From Pseudozyma flocculosa PF-1 (lineage: Eukaryota; Basidiomycota; Ustilaginomycetes; Ustilaginales; Ustilaginaceae): DNA of 55,006 nucleotides. The DNA is taken from contig NW_006920882.1 in assembly GCF_000417875.1 (NCBI RefSeq), positions 305,986 to 360,991 on the forward strand, read 5' to 3'. Both the position numbers and the translations under genes were made by a program. Shown here piece after piece: positions 10,787 to 20,943 of the stretch. Below the pieces are notes generated by a model. That model was not told the origin of the DNA. It ran no database searches and saw only the letters and a list, made by a program, of their open reading frames with translations. Each line of letters begins with the position of its first letter. Positions within the stretch are counted from its first letter, which is position 1.

Positions 10787-11818
10787 TGTCGTCGTCGTCG
10801 TCATCGACCTCGTCCTCATCCTCCTCCGCCTCTGATCCATCGACAGCGCGTCCTTGTCGAGAAGCGGCCGCAGCTGGCACGGGGCGACGTCGGTAGACGA
10901 TAATCTTGCGGTCGTAGCCGGCCGACGCGAGGTACTCGCCCGAGGGGCTGAAGGCCAGCCGGACAGCAAACTTGGCGTGGTGGCTGAGCGACTGCACCGG
11001 CTTCCTCGTCATCTGCGATATCGATGCGTCGAGCAAGAGAGAGAAGGAGAGGTCAGATGCGCTCGTCCTTTGCATACAAGGCTCGATGTTGGCGCGCTGA
11101 CGGCACGGCGGCCACTCACCAGGTCCCACACGACGACCTTGGCGTCCATTCCGGCGCTGACGAGGCACCTTGGGTTCCCGGGGTCCTGCGCGACGGCCAG
11201 CACCGCCGCCCGGTGTCCGGGCACGTCGTCGCCATCGCCCTCGAGGATCTCTTCGACCTCGCCGGACTCTGCGTCCGAGAAGACGATGCGCTTGTCGGCG
11301 GCGGTGGTGACGATGCACGGCTTGGACGAGTTCCGGAAGCGGGGCGGGCGGGCCGAGGTGTCGAAGCTGCGCCGGGGCAGGGGTATCCGGGTGATGGAGA
11401 GGATGTTGGAGGCATGCAGCGTGCGATGCGTCGAGACCAGACGGAAGGGAAGCTGCGAAGGTCCCGGCAGCGTCAGGGTGAGCGGATCCACGACGGAGCG
11501 CGACGAGTGGGTCGCGTCGAGCGAGGCCTTGAGGCGCCTCTGCTGGGCGGCGCGGAGGGTCGAGTTGTACGACTCGACCAGCGTGCCGAGGTCGAGGCCC
11601 GGATCGTACGACGTCGAGGCCGAGGTGGCGGGGATCTCGAGGCCGGCCTTGGCCGCATCCCGGCGCAGCTGCTCGGCGGTGGCGTCGTAGCCGTTGGAGC
11701 TCAGGAAGCGCTCGACGATCTGGTGCGTCCGCAGCGTCAGGTCGTACAGATCGGCAGGTGCCGCTGTCGATGCAGCAGCCGCCGTCGCCGTCGCCGTCGA
11801 GCTGCCAGCGTGCGACAT
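9680..11818 (-). CDS. LisH-domain WD40-repeat protein
   Basis: Three exons (11818-11120, 11012-10326, 10198-9680), all joined in phase 0, encode 634 residues. Introns are 107 and 127 bp; the second has a CTAAC branch-like motif. A LisH dimerisation motif is visible at about 27-57 (DLTLRTHQIVERFLSSNGYDA). WD40-type blades include AVLAVAQ..LVSAGMDAKVVVWDL (about 201-233) and HHAKFAVRLAFSPSGEYLASAGYDRKIIVY (about 244-272), with weaker blades in the C-terminal half (SLDPSGLYICA, GIWLNSEDGVLRLVD, SVASCGFDRTVRVL). A long Asp/Glu run interrupts the middle (codon repeat near 10750-10815). LisH-WD40 proteins are usually scaffolds of nuclear or ubiquitin-ligase complexes; I cannot name the orthologue. 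The start MSHAG is the first ATG before the LisH motif; an earlier in-frame ATG further upstream seems less likely. Confidence 0.82.
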
Positions 11819-12241
11819 GGTCACAGTCGGCAGGGGAGAGGGAGGAGTTGAGGCGTCAGAGAGAGAGAGAGGTGGTGGGTGTCGGGAATCAGCAAGCACG
11901 GACCGAGTCGAAATGTGGAGAGTCGCAAAGGCGCGCAGCCAGGCGGCTGCCAGCTGCGCACAGTCCACCTTCCTCGCCATACGAGGCCAGCCAAGCCTTG
12001 CTTAGCTTGCTTCTCACGGTCAGCCAGCGTCTCGCGGGTTGTCGCTCCATGCGCTGTCCCCGATTCGCTTTATTCGCGGTCATGGATGATATCCTAGATA
12101 ATCGTATGTATGGTACAGGTTCGCCGGCCAGCGTCGGATGGGACGGGCACGCGGGGGGGATGGGACAGAGGCCGAGACGGGGCGAGACGAGGCGAGGCGG
12201 CGCTGGGGCGCGCGCGGCGCGGGATCGCCTGGCCGAGCCGC
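11819..12241. other. Short intergenic region
   Basis: About 420 bp between the 3' end of the thiolase gene and the start of the LisH-WD40 gene, which are tandem on the minus strand. It should hold the LisH-WD40 promoter and the thiolase terminator. No element is distinct. Confidence 0.5.
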
Positions 12242-13591
12242 TCAGAGGTCGGCGGGCAGGTAGTCGCTGTACTGCTTGCTCTTGACCTTGTTGAGGTCCT
12301 CCTCGGTGATGGTCTTGACCTGGTCGCCGGCGTTGTAGCCGAAGCGCTTGGCCGAGTTCGAGGCGCCGGCCTTGAAGAACGAGGGGCGCCTGAGGATGGT
12401 GACGACGCAGCTGCCGCCGAGGCCGATGTTGTGGGTGAGGGCGTGCTGGACGTTCTTGACCTGGAGGGCGCCGGCGTCGCCGCGCAGCTGGTCGACCATG
12501 TACTTGATCATGCCCAGGCCCGTGGCGCCGAGCGGGTGGCCCTTGGACTCGAGGCCGCCCGACGGGTTGACGACCCAGCCCTTGCCGCCGTCGTTGTACG
12601 TGTTGAGCTTCTGCTCGACGAGCTTGTGCGCCTCGCCCTCGGCGCACAGGCCGAGCGCCGGGTAGGTGACGAGCTCGTTGGGCGCAAAGCAGTCGTGCAG
12701 CTCGAGCACCTGGATGTCCTGCGGGCCGACGCCGGCCTGCTTGTAGGCGGCCTGGGCGGCGCGGCGCGACATGTCGGCGCCGGCGAGCTCGATGCGCGAG
12801 CGGTCCTCGTAGAGGCGGATCGAGTCGGTGGCGATGCCCATGCCCGCCAGCTCAATGGCGCGGTCCTCGAGGCCGTGCTTGCGGACAAAGTCCTCGGAGA
12901 CGACTACGGCGGCGGCGCCTCCGTCCGAGGTGGGGCTGCACATGGGCAGCGTCACCTCGCGCGTGATCTTGCGCGCCTTGAGCACGTCGGCGGCCGAAGG
13001 AGCGACGCGGAACTGGGCGTAGGGGTTCTTGACCGAGTGGCGGTGGTTCTTGGCGGCGATCTCGGCAATGTGCTCCCAGGTGGCGCCGTGGCGCTCGCAG
13101 TACTCGAGGCCGGCGGCGCCAAAGATGCGCGCGGCAAAGGGGCCAAAGTCCTCGACCTCGTACTCCTTGTCGCCCTCGATCTCAAACAGCTGCGACATGG
13201 TGCCCTCCATGGGCGCGGCGCGGTCGGTAAAGGCCGAGCTGAGCGAACCGGGCGCCATCTTTTCAAAGCCGACGGCGAGCGCGCACTCGGCCTGGCCCGC
13301 CAGGACGGCGTTGGCGGCGAGGGCAAAGGCGCTCGAGCCCGTCGAGCAGTTGTTGTTGACGTTGACAATCGGGATGCCCGTCATGCCGAGCTGGTAGAGG
13401 ACGCGCTGCCCGCACGTCGAGTCGCCGTAGACGTAGCCCGCGGTGGCGTAGTCGACCGAGTCGTACGTGATGCCGGCGTCAATCAGAGCCTTGACCGCAC
13501 CCTCGAGGCCCAGGGCGGGGTAGTCCTTGTCGCCGGGCTTGGTGAAGGCAGTCATGCCGACGCCGACGACGTAAGCCTTTCGTGCAGCCAT
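12242..13591 (-). CDS. SCPx-type (sterol carrier) thiolase
   Basis: A single exon of 449 residues. Thiolases of the SCPx class cleave 3-oxoacyl-CoA, in animals for branched-chain and bile-acid side chains, mostly in peroxisomes. The nucleophile Cys82 lies in NNNCSTGSSA. Other family motifs are CSPTSDGGAA (218-227), HDCFAPNE (299-306) and the GHPLGATG loop (351-358). The protein matches the thiolase part of SCPx and has no fused SCP2 domain. It ends in PADL, not a standard PTS1, and I see no PTS2 near the N-terminus. The start at 13591 gives MAARKAYVVGVG, a natural beginning for the first strand; an upstream in-frame ATG exists but adds a low-complexity leader. The next gene upstream is a thioesterase with a PTS1-like end, suggesting shared lipid metabolism. 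Confidence 0.93.
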   Translation of the reverse strand: MAARKAYVVGVGMTAFTKPGDKDYPALGLEGAVKALIDAGITYDSVDYATAGYVYGDSTCGQRVLYQLGMTGIPIVNVNNNCSTGSSAFALAANAVLAGQAECALAVGFEKMAPGSLSSAFTDRAAPMEGTMSQLFEIEGDKEYEVEDFGPFAARIFGAAGLEYCERHGATWEHIAEIAAKNHRHSVKNPYAQFRVAPSAADVLKARKITREVTLPMCSPTSDGGAAAVVVSEDFVRKHGLEDRAIELAGMGIATDSIRLYEDRSRIELAGADMSRRAAQAAYKQAGVGPQDIQVLELHDCFAPNELVTYPALGLCAEGEAHKLVEQKLNTYNDGGKGWVVNPSGGLESKGHPLGATGLGMIKYMVDQLRGDAGALQVKNVQHALTHNIGLGGSCVVTILRRPSFFKAGASNSAKRFGYNAGDQVKTITEEDLNKVKSKQYSDYLPADL

Positions 13592-14878
13592 GGTTGCGAG
13601 GGGTTGAGGATGGGAGGGAGGGTGAGTGCAGAGGCGAGGGAGGGAAGTCGAGAGCGTGGCGGCTACAACGGGAGCAGGGGAAGGAGTCGGGAGGTGGTGG
13701 ATGGGTCGAAGAAGGATGGCGCTGGGCGCGGCGGAGGGTGGCTTTATGTAGCAGCAGCGTGACGGCGAGGTGAGGAGCCAGGCCGGGTGAGCGAGCCAGC
13801 GGCCCGAACGTCCTGCCTTTGGGCGCGGCAAGGGCAAGGCAGGGCGAGGGCGAGGGCGAGCGAGGTGGGCCGGGGGGCCAGGCAGGCCAGGCAGGCCTTA
13901 GCTCCGCTTGCGGGGAACAAGCTGAAAGCCAGCCTCGTCCTCGTCGTCGTCTTGCGGCGCCACGCCCAGCGCACGGCTGCCACAGGTGGGGCAACGAGCA
14001 AGCGAGCCAAGCAAGCGGCCAAAGCCTGCCGTGAGAGCCGCTCAGCGAGCAAGGGTCCATCCACCCCCGCACTTTTTCGGCCGCGCTTGCAGTCCAGCGA
14101 GCGAGCTCCAAGTCCGAAGTCGGCCAGCGGGCCCCCATGTTGAAACGGAGGCTAGGGCTGTTGACCGCGCCTGACAAGACACAGATGAGGCCTCCCCGCT
14201 GACTGGGCTCAAAGGACAGCAGCTTGGCCACTGGTTCAAGCCATCAACACCAGGTGTCCTAGCCTGTTGCCATCTGCTTGGTGTTGCATGGCTTGACAAG
14301 ACTCATGCCCGCCCAACTGTTGCGCACCGCTAGGCCAAACCAGGCAGCACAGGCAGCAGCCTACGTGACGTTGACAGATAGAATGAGGGCAAGCAAGCTG
14401 CTGGCTGCTGGCTGAGCGTGCAAGACTAGGCTGAGGTGCTGCAGACGTTGGGACGGACGGCCAGCAGCGGGCAGACCATGTAGCAGGTGGCCGCCTCCCT
14501 CTTCCCCGCCTCTTAAGGTATCATCTGCAACAAGCTGCCCCCGCCAACCTCTGCCAACATGAGGCTGTTTGGCACGGAAAGGTGTCCTTTAGAGGTGCAA
14601 GAGCGGTACATGCAGGCGGCCATGTCATCGGGCGCAGCCTCACTCCGACCTGGCCCCTCTCTCGTCGTCCTCGCCAGCAACGTCCTTCGACTTGACAAGG
14701 CCAGGGCCACGCTTCGCTCGAGACTGCCAGTTTGCACGGCCGCGTTCCGGCCCAACCAGCCCGCACCTCTTCGCTGCATCGCCGAATCGCTGAATGAGAA
14801 CATCTCGGGGCCAGAAGTGCCGTCTATGGTACAGGTCTAGGATCACGATGCTCGGCGCCGTGGAGCGCACCGACGCCT
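13592..14878. other. Intergenic region between thiolase and thioesterase
   Basis: About 1.3 kb with no supportable gene. It must contain the thiolase promoter at its left and the thioesterase terminator at its right. GGCAAG/AGGCCAGG-type runs occur near 13840-13900. A small inverted repeat ACACC-A-GGTGT lies at 14247-14257. Confidence 0.5.
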
Positions 14879-16015
14879 CTATAGCCGCGCCTGCTCCTTC
14901 CTGCCCGGCGGCGGCGGAGGGGGGCTGCGGAGGATCGAGGCCTGGGTCATGGTGGCCACCATGCCGAGCTCCTCGTCCCACAGCCTGGCCTCGGAGTAGG
15001 TCTTCTCGGCCTGCCCGCAGATGGTCTTCATCTCGCGCAGGTGCCACTTGTTCATGTCGGGGGCCTCGGTGTGGTAGCGGAAAGCGCAATCGAGCGACGA
15101 GCACGCACCGACGGCGTCGAGCGGGATGTTGGAGTAGGTGACGGGGATGAAGGCGATGGCGGCGTCCATGGTGAAGGCGAGGAAGCAGGCGTTGGCCGAC
15201 TTGGCCGACACGGGCAGCGCGCGCGAGTTGCCGCCCGGCGGCGGCGGCAGGGCGGACGACGAGGGCCCCAGGTCGACGCGGCACCGGAACCAGTCGACCG
15301 AGACGCGGTCCGTCAGGGCGAGGTGGTCCTGGGTCGTCGGCTTTGACGTGTCGTTGCCGATCATGTTCTGGTAGTGGATGCTGGTGGGCACCTGGCGGCT
15401 CTCGCCCAGACGCATGCCGAGCTCAAACATCTCGAGCATGCCGCGCGCGCGCTGCGGCGTCAGCCCGCCGGTGCGCACCCGTTCGTCGATGACGTCCCGC
15501 CAGCTGGGCACGTCTTCCGGCCGCTGGACGATCGTGCTCGGCCTGGCCGAAAAGGGCGCGTAGGGGACCTTGAGGGGCTCGGCGGGCTTGGGGACGGGCG
15601 CCTGGAAGTCGATCAGGGCGGCGAAGCACGATCGCTCCTGACCATTGTCCCAGGTCTGGTAGGCGGTGACGAAGCGGGTGGCAAAGGTGCGGGTGTCGCG
15701 GACGATGTCGACCTTGAGCCTGACGCGGCGATCCGATAGGGCCGGGCCGAGGTAGTTGCCGTTGAGCGAGTAGATGTTGAAGTCCGGCAGGCCCTTGCGG
15801 CCCTCGACGGTCTTGTAGGCGGCCTGGACGACAAAGGCGAGGGTGCAGCCGCCGTAGGCGATGGCGGCCGAGTTGCCCTGCTTCTCCGGGAACGAGCAGG
15901 TGAGAAAGACGTTGGGCTCGTCGGTGGCCTCGAGCCGGATCAGCTCGACAAAGTTTTCGGCCTTCATCGAGGGAGGAGCGGCTGTCGTGTTTGCGGTCGC
16001 GATCGCAGATACCAT
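14879..16015 (-). CDS. Acyl-CoA thioesterase, TesB/ACOT8 type, probably peroxisomal
   Basis: A single exon of 378 residues. TesB-type enzymes hydrolyse acyl-CoA to fatty acid and CoA and consist of two hot-dog folds. The first shows the sequence DRRVRLKVDIVRDTRTFATRFVTAYQ-like strand signature (about 95-120) preceded by SLNGNYLGPA. The second carries YQNMIGND, DRVSVDWFRCRVD and a C-terminal hot-dog strand around YHTEAPDMNKWHL. The protein ends in ARL, a good PTS1 tripeptide, so peroxisomal import is likely. Length is somewhat above bacterial TesB (286), partly from a Pro/Gly-rich insertion near residue 255. I chose the ATG at 16015 (MVSAIATANT); an upstream in-frame ATG at 16189 adds a long Cys/His/Pro-rich leader. 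Its neighbour is the SCPx-type thiolase. Confidence 0.88.
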   Translation of the reverse strand: MVSAIATANTTAAPPSMKAENFVELIRLEATDEPNVFLTCSFPEKQGNSAAIAYGGCTLAFVVQAAYKTVEGRKGLPDFNIYSLNGNYLGPALSDRRVRLKVDIVRDTRTFATRFVTAYQTWDNGQERSCFAALIDFQAPVPKPAEPLKVPYAPFSARPSTIVQRPEDVPSWRDVIDERVRTGGLTPQRARGMLEMFELGMRLGESRQVPTSIHYQNMIGNDTSKPTTQDHLALTDRVSVDWFRCRVDLGPSSSALPPPPGGNSRALPVSAKSANACFLAFTMDAAIAFIPVTYSNIPLDAVGACSSLDCAFRYHTEAPDMNKWHLREMKTICGQAEKTYSEARLWDEELGMVATMTQASILRSPPPPPPGRKEQARL

Positions 16016-16608
16016 CGATGTCGTGGCAGAGTGGTGGCGTTGTGTGATCCGTGGGAAGGCGTGGTGGTCTACAAGGGAAGATCGCGAGCAAGGATGGGCC
16101 TCTGTGAAAAGCCCCGCTAGAGCAGAGCAGAGGAGTCTTCCAGCTCCTCTGTGCCAGGGTGCCGGCTGGGGGTCCGGCCCGACGGGCAAAGCTATGGCCG
16201 GTGGCTCGCGTGGGCCGCCCCCTTTGTCACTTCGGAAGTCGGGTGACTGAATAAAGCCTGCCTGCCTGCCTGCCTGCCCGCCTCATCCCTCCACATCGGC
16301 GAGTGCCGACGTCACCCGCCTGCGTGCACCGCCACGACGACAACGACGACCACAACCACGCTCGACGGCCGCCGCGCCAAGCCAGGGGACCCCCTGAGTC
16401 GACTTAGCTGTCTCGCCCTGGCTTGGCTCATCCGGCGCCATGCGGTGGCCCTTTCCTTGCCACTACCACCATCCATCCATCCTTCTCTCTCCCTCCCTCG
16501 CTTTCACTCTCACTCTCACAACCTATTCACAGAGGCAACCGATCTCAACCGCCACTTGGCCCCCCTTCCTTGCCCCGACCAACACCTCCAACCGCAGGCA
16601 ACCTCACA
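16016..16608. promoter_or_regulatory. Divergent promoter region (thioesterase / WW protein)
   Basis: 593 bp separate two divergently transcribed genes and must hold both promoters. It includes a GCCT tetranucleotide run (16256-16278) and pyrimidine-rich leader sequence just before the WW gene. No TATA box stands out. Confidence 0.5.
16256..16278. repeat. (GCCT)n tetranucleotide run
   Basis: Five to six tandem GCCT units in the divergent promoter region. The same unit recurs in other non-coding stretches of the window (25573-25595, 47305-47327). Confidence 0.9.
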
Positions 16609-17556
16609 ATGTCGTCCTCGCAGCAGCCACAGGAGGCGCCGCCATCGTACGACCAGGCCAAGGCGCAGCCCTCGAGCCAGCCCGCTGGGACGTCGTCGGC
16701 GGCCACCGCTGCCACCACGTCGGGCGGCCTGCTCTCTGCGCCCAGCGTCGCCGAGGAGCGTCGCTCGATGGAGGACATGCTGCGCCCGCTGCCCAAGGGC
16801 TGGATCCGCCAGTGGGACCCCGAGTCGCACCACAACTTCTTTGTCGATACGCAGGCCAACCCTCCGCGCTCGATCTGGGTCCACCCCTTTGACGATGACC
16901 AGTTCCAGCGCGAGCACCCAGACGAGGTGCGCAAGGAGCGCGAGCGCCTCGAGCGCGAGAACCTCGTCCATGCCGAGACCGACGACGACGACGACGAGCA
17001 CCAACACCTCGGCGCCGCATCCAAGGGCAAGCCATCCTCGTCGTCTGGCAAGCCGCACCTCGGCGCCGCAGCGGTCGGTGGCGGTGGTGTAGGCGCTGCC
17101 GCCGGCTCCTCGTCGTCTGCGTCGGCCTCGACTCAGCAGCCAAAGGGCATGAAGAAGTTCGGGCGCACCCTCAAGGACAAGATGACGGGCACCACCCACG
17201 AGCAGCGCGAGCAGCAGCGCCGGCAGCGCGAGGCCGCCGAGCGCCGCGCCATGGAACAGCACCAGATGATCCGCAACGCCCTCATCCGCGCCGCCCAGAC
17301 GGGCCAGCCCCAGTTCCTCGGACGCGACCAGCAGGGCCGCGAGATCTTTGCCCAGCCACCGCCGCCCGGCGCCTTCCGCATGGGCCCGTCGCTCGGCTAC
17401 GGCCCGTACCAGACCATGAACGGGCCGTACGGCGGCTACGGGCCTTACTCGCGCCCCATGGGCCCGTACGCGCGCGGTGGCGGCATGGGCATGGGCGGCA
17501 TGCCCATCCTCGGCGGTCTGGCGGGCGGAATGCTCCTCGGCGGCCTCCTCTTCTAG
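16609..17556 (+). CDS. WW-domain protein, Wwm1-like
   Basis: A single exon of 315 residues. A WW domain lies at about 60-95: LPKGWIRQWDPESHH, then NPPRSIWVHP, with both signature Trp and the final Pro present. A PPSY motif near residue 12 is itself a WW ligand. A charged helix with runs of Arg, Glu and Gln follows at about 200-225, and the C-terminus is Gly/Tyr/Pro-rich, ending in a glycine-zipper-like segment (GGLAGGMLLGGLLF). Yeast Wwm1, which binds the metacaspase Yca1, has the same order of WW domain and low-complexity tail; the fungal NPPRSIW form of the domain supports the family. The function here is inferred. The ATG at 16609 follows a CT-rich leader and a CACA context. Confidence 0.82.
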   Translation: MSSSQQPQEAPPSYDQAKAQPSSQPAGTSSAATAATTSGGLLSAPSVAEERRSMEDMLRPLPKGWIRQWDPESHHNFFVDTQANPPRSIWVHPFDDDQFQREHPDEVRKERERLERENLVHAETDDDDDEHQHLGAASKGKPSSSSGKPHLGAAAVGGGGVGAAAGSSSSASASTQQPKGMKKFGRTLKDKMTGTTHEQREQQRRQREAAERRAMEQHQMIRNALIRAAQTGQPQFLGRDQQGREIFAQPPPPGAFRMGPSLGYGPYQTMNGPYGGYGPYSRPMGPYARGGGMGMGGMPILGGLAGGMLLGGLLF

Positions 17557-18917
17557 GCCGGCGTCGCAGGACATCTCGAGTTTCGTACCTCGACCTTTGT
17601 GTATCGTCCTTTTGCCTCTTCATGCCTCCTCGCTCAGACAAGATACCTTTTCGTTGATCCGGTCTGTCTGCGTCTCTGCCGTGGGTCCACGCGACGACAG
17701 GAGGCCGTCGAAGCGATCCTGACATGCGGCGATCTGATAAGCGCATCCTCCCTCAGCGGAGGGAATCGCTGCGGCGTGCGGCACGAGGCTGAGAACAAAA
17801 GGAGCCCCGCCGAACCGACCTATCGCGCGGCGAGCGGCCACCTTCGGCCTTCGACTGCGGGCCCGTGGCAGGTCGCGGAAAGGCATCTTAGCTTGCGTGA
17901 TGCGACGCGCTGGGGCGCAGTGCGGGGGAGGCCAATCACATGCTTGCGCGCAGAAATGGTGTCAGGACGGGGGGCCACGACGTGCTCGGCCTGTCCTGGC
18001 CGTCGCTGTCGCCGGCCAATACCGCGAGCCATGCCCTCGCCTCGCCGCACCGCGATGGCCGTCGTCCTCTCGCGCAGTCTTAGTCTGTACCTACCCACCG
18101 GCACTTCGAGTCACCCTCCTCTCTCAGCGCCATTTCATCGATATCAGTAGTGGTATGAGCTCGGAGGCAGGAGCGTTTTCGCTGCAGAGGCCGGGGGCGG
18201 GGGCCGGCTGTCGATGGCCTCGGCTACGGCTCTCGCTCCCGCTCAGATGTCGGAGCGATCCACGATGGCACACAGGGTAGGCAGGCCAACGCCGCACGGC
18301 GGACCAAACGAGCAGATCCTCCCTGGTCTCGCAGCCCTCACGAGGCCGACGCTACGCCACGCCTCGCCACAACTCATCACGCTACTTGATGGTCAGCCGA
18401 CACGCGTACGTGTACGCAGCGGAGCATGAGCGCTCTGATCCAGGGGACAAAAGCTTGGCCCTCTCTCCTGGTCATGCTGTCGATAGTTGGCCGGATTGGG
18501 CTAAACGAGGCAAGCAGACGGGGACAGCTGCCCCCTCGAGATCCAGTCGTCCGGCGCCGCTGCCGCCTCCTCCGGCCCGCTCCTCGTCCCCCACGCATCC
18601 ACCTCGTGGCCAACAGGCGACAGGCGACAAGCGTCGTGCGTTAGTGCGTGCTTTGCGACCCCATCTCGCTAAGGCGCCATAATCAAGACGCCTTTGATGC
18701 GTCTGGCCGGCCTCCTATCGGCCCCGCCTCGTCTAGCGCCTCGCTCTCTATAAGACAGGACGCAGCTTGCTCATCGAGCAGAGGCGTGGCCCTCGTCCCT
18801 CTCCTCCTCCTCCTTCGCCTTCCTCCGTTCATCGCTTTCGCGGACCGCCAGAGCGCTGTTCCATCACCCTTTGCCCATCTGTGCCACCCGCTTTACGAAC
18901 CACGCCCCTAGCTGGCC
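17557..18917. other. Intergenic region between WW protein and UNC93-like genes
   Basis: About 1.36 kb with no supportable gene. It contains the 3' UTR of the WW gene and the promoter of the UNC93-like gene (TATA-like element at 18749). The remainder shows no domain in any frame. Confidence 0.5.
18749..18754 (+). promoter_or_regulatory. TATA-like element of the UNC93-like gene
   Basis: TATAAG lies 169 bp upstream of the ATG at 18918 and is followed by a CT-rich leader. It is the same hexamer as upstream of the gene at 3741, at a similar distance. Inference from position. Confidence 0.4.
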
Positions 18918-20787
18918 ATGACAACGCCCGACAAGGACGAAAAGATCGGCGGTGGTGGCGGCGGCGCGGCGACGTCTGTTCAGGATGTCCTTCCCACCTC
19001 GCCCCACGTCGACGCCTCGAGCAGCAGCGTCGACCACAAGTCGCTCGTCGACACGCCATCCCGCGAGGACGCGAGCGACGAACAGGCGCCGTCCTACTCC
19101 AACAAGTACGGCGGCATCTCTGAGCTGCTGGGCCTCGGGGACCGGCCGCCACCGGCCCAGGTGGCCTGGACGGGCAAGCGCTCCTGGTTCCGCTCGACCT
19201 TTACCCAGGCCACCATCCTCGGCATGTGCAGCTTCCTCTCGCCGGGCCTCTGGGGCGCCCTCGCGGCGCTCGGTGCCGGCGGCTCGCAGAACGTCTCGAC
19301 CGTCAATGCCGCCAACTCGCTCACCTTTGGTCTCATGGTGCTCACCGCCGCCTTTACCTCGGCCCTCGTCAACGTCACCTCGATCAAGTTCGCCTTGATC
19401 TTTGGCACCATGGGCTACGCTCCCTACGCCGCCGGACTCTACCTCAACTCCAAGACGGGCGCGCAGTGGCTCGTGATCTTTGGTGCCGCGTGCTGCGGCG
19501 TCTCGGCCGGCGTCTTCTGGTCGGGTGAGCCGCACCGGACGCGCCCCTCGTCGCGCGCGAGCCGTCGACAATGTCGCTGACCGCCTTTGCTCCGCTCCTC
19601 CTCTCACCTTTCCCACTCGACCGCCGGCAGCTGAGGGAGCCATCATCCTCGCCTACCCGGAACGGAGGAGACAGGCGCGGTACATCTCCTATTGGCTCAT
19701 GTTTCGCGTCCTGGGTCAGCTGCTCGGCGGCATCATCAACCTCAGCTTGAACGCCAACAACAGCGAAGCGGGCAGCATCTCGCTCGACACGTACCTCGTC
19801 TTTGTCATCCTGCAGTGCCTGGCGCCCTTCTGCGCCATGCTCCTCAGCCCGCCGCACCGGGTGCAGCGCACCGACAAGACGCCCGTCTACCTCAACATCA
19901 ACACGAGCACGCGCAACGAGCTTTGCCGGATGTGGAAGACGGTGACGAGCCCAAAGGTGCTCCTGCTGCTCCCCATGATCTGGCAGGGCACCTGGTCCGA
20001 GGCCCTCATCGGCACCTACGCCGCCATCCACTTTACGGTGCGCTCGCGCGCCCTGGGCTCGCTCCTGTCGGCCGTCTGCGCGTCGCTGTGCAACTACGCC
20101 CTTGGCTTCTACCTCGATTGGAAGCGGCCCGCCATCAACACTCGCGCCAAGAGCGCTTTCCTTGCCGTCTACTCGCTCCAGGCCGGCCTCTGGATCTGGG
20201 CCATCTACATCATGCACGAGTATACCGAGACCAAGCCCACCCTCGACTGGACCTCGGACGGCTACGGGCGCGGCTTCGCGCTGTACATCTTCCTCCAGGT
20301 CGGCTTCAACATGATGTGTGAGTGTCTTTCGTCGGCTGCTTGGTCTGCTGGCGGGAAAGACAGCCTCTGACCGCCGCCACACTCGCTCTCGATCTCCGGC
20401 TTTGCCCCATATTCGCTCTCGCCCTTGTGCCGGACAGACGAGTACGTCTACTTCCTGATCGGACACATCAACGACGACCCGGGCGAGATCGTGCGCATCG
20501 CCTCGGTCGTCCGCGGCATCGAGTCGGCTGGACAGGCCGTATCGTACGGCGTCAATTCGACCGGCCTGCGGCTGGATGCCGTGGCGGGGATCAATATGGC
20601 GCAGTGGGCGATCTGCCTGGTCCCCGCGTGGCTCGTGATCCGCAAGCTGGGCATCCTCGCCGACGGCACGCGCATCCACGAGGCGCGGATCTACGCTCCG
20701 GAGGAGAAGCGCGAGGCGCTCAAGAAGAGTGGCATCAGGGAGGCGGAGCACGACGGCACGGGCGACGTCCTCGAGCGGCGGCAGTAG
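18918..20787 (+). CDS. UNC93-like multi-pass membrane protein
   Basis: Three exons (18918-19524, 19631-20317, 20438-20787) with introns of 106 and 120 bp encode 547 residues. About 75 polar N-terminal residues precede a membrane core of roughly 11-12 hydrophobic segments with MFS-like topology. Fungal UNC93-like motifs are visible: a first TM with MCSFLSPGLWGALAALGAGG, the pair GTMGYAPYAAGLYLNSK, and FWSAEGAIILAYPE, which is created exactly by joining exons 1 and 2. The family in fungi is uncharacterised; in animals UNC93 regulates K+ channels and UNC93B1 traffics Toll-like receptors, and fungal members are often annotated as transporters. Location is a cell membrane, substrate unknown. The C-terminal ~45 residues are hydrophilic. 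It converges on the SGNH-like gene with a 156-bp gap. Confidence 0.9.
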
Positions 20788-20943
20788 ACCGGAGCATTCT
20801 TCCTTGTTTTGAGCGGCATTCGGTAATGGCTCTGCACCTGCCTTGCATGAGGCCATTTTTCCTTCGTCTTTGTCCATTTCTCTCCACGAGACTGAGCCGT
20901 TTCGAGACGGCCCGCATGCTGCTGCTTCTCCGCCGCGCCACGT

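Noticed and set aside
12110..13762. 550-aa plus-strand ORF opposite the thiolase gene
   Set aside because: Shadow of the thiolase gene; low-complexity, no motifs.
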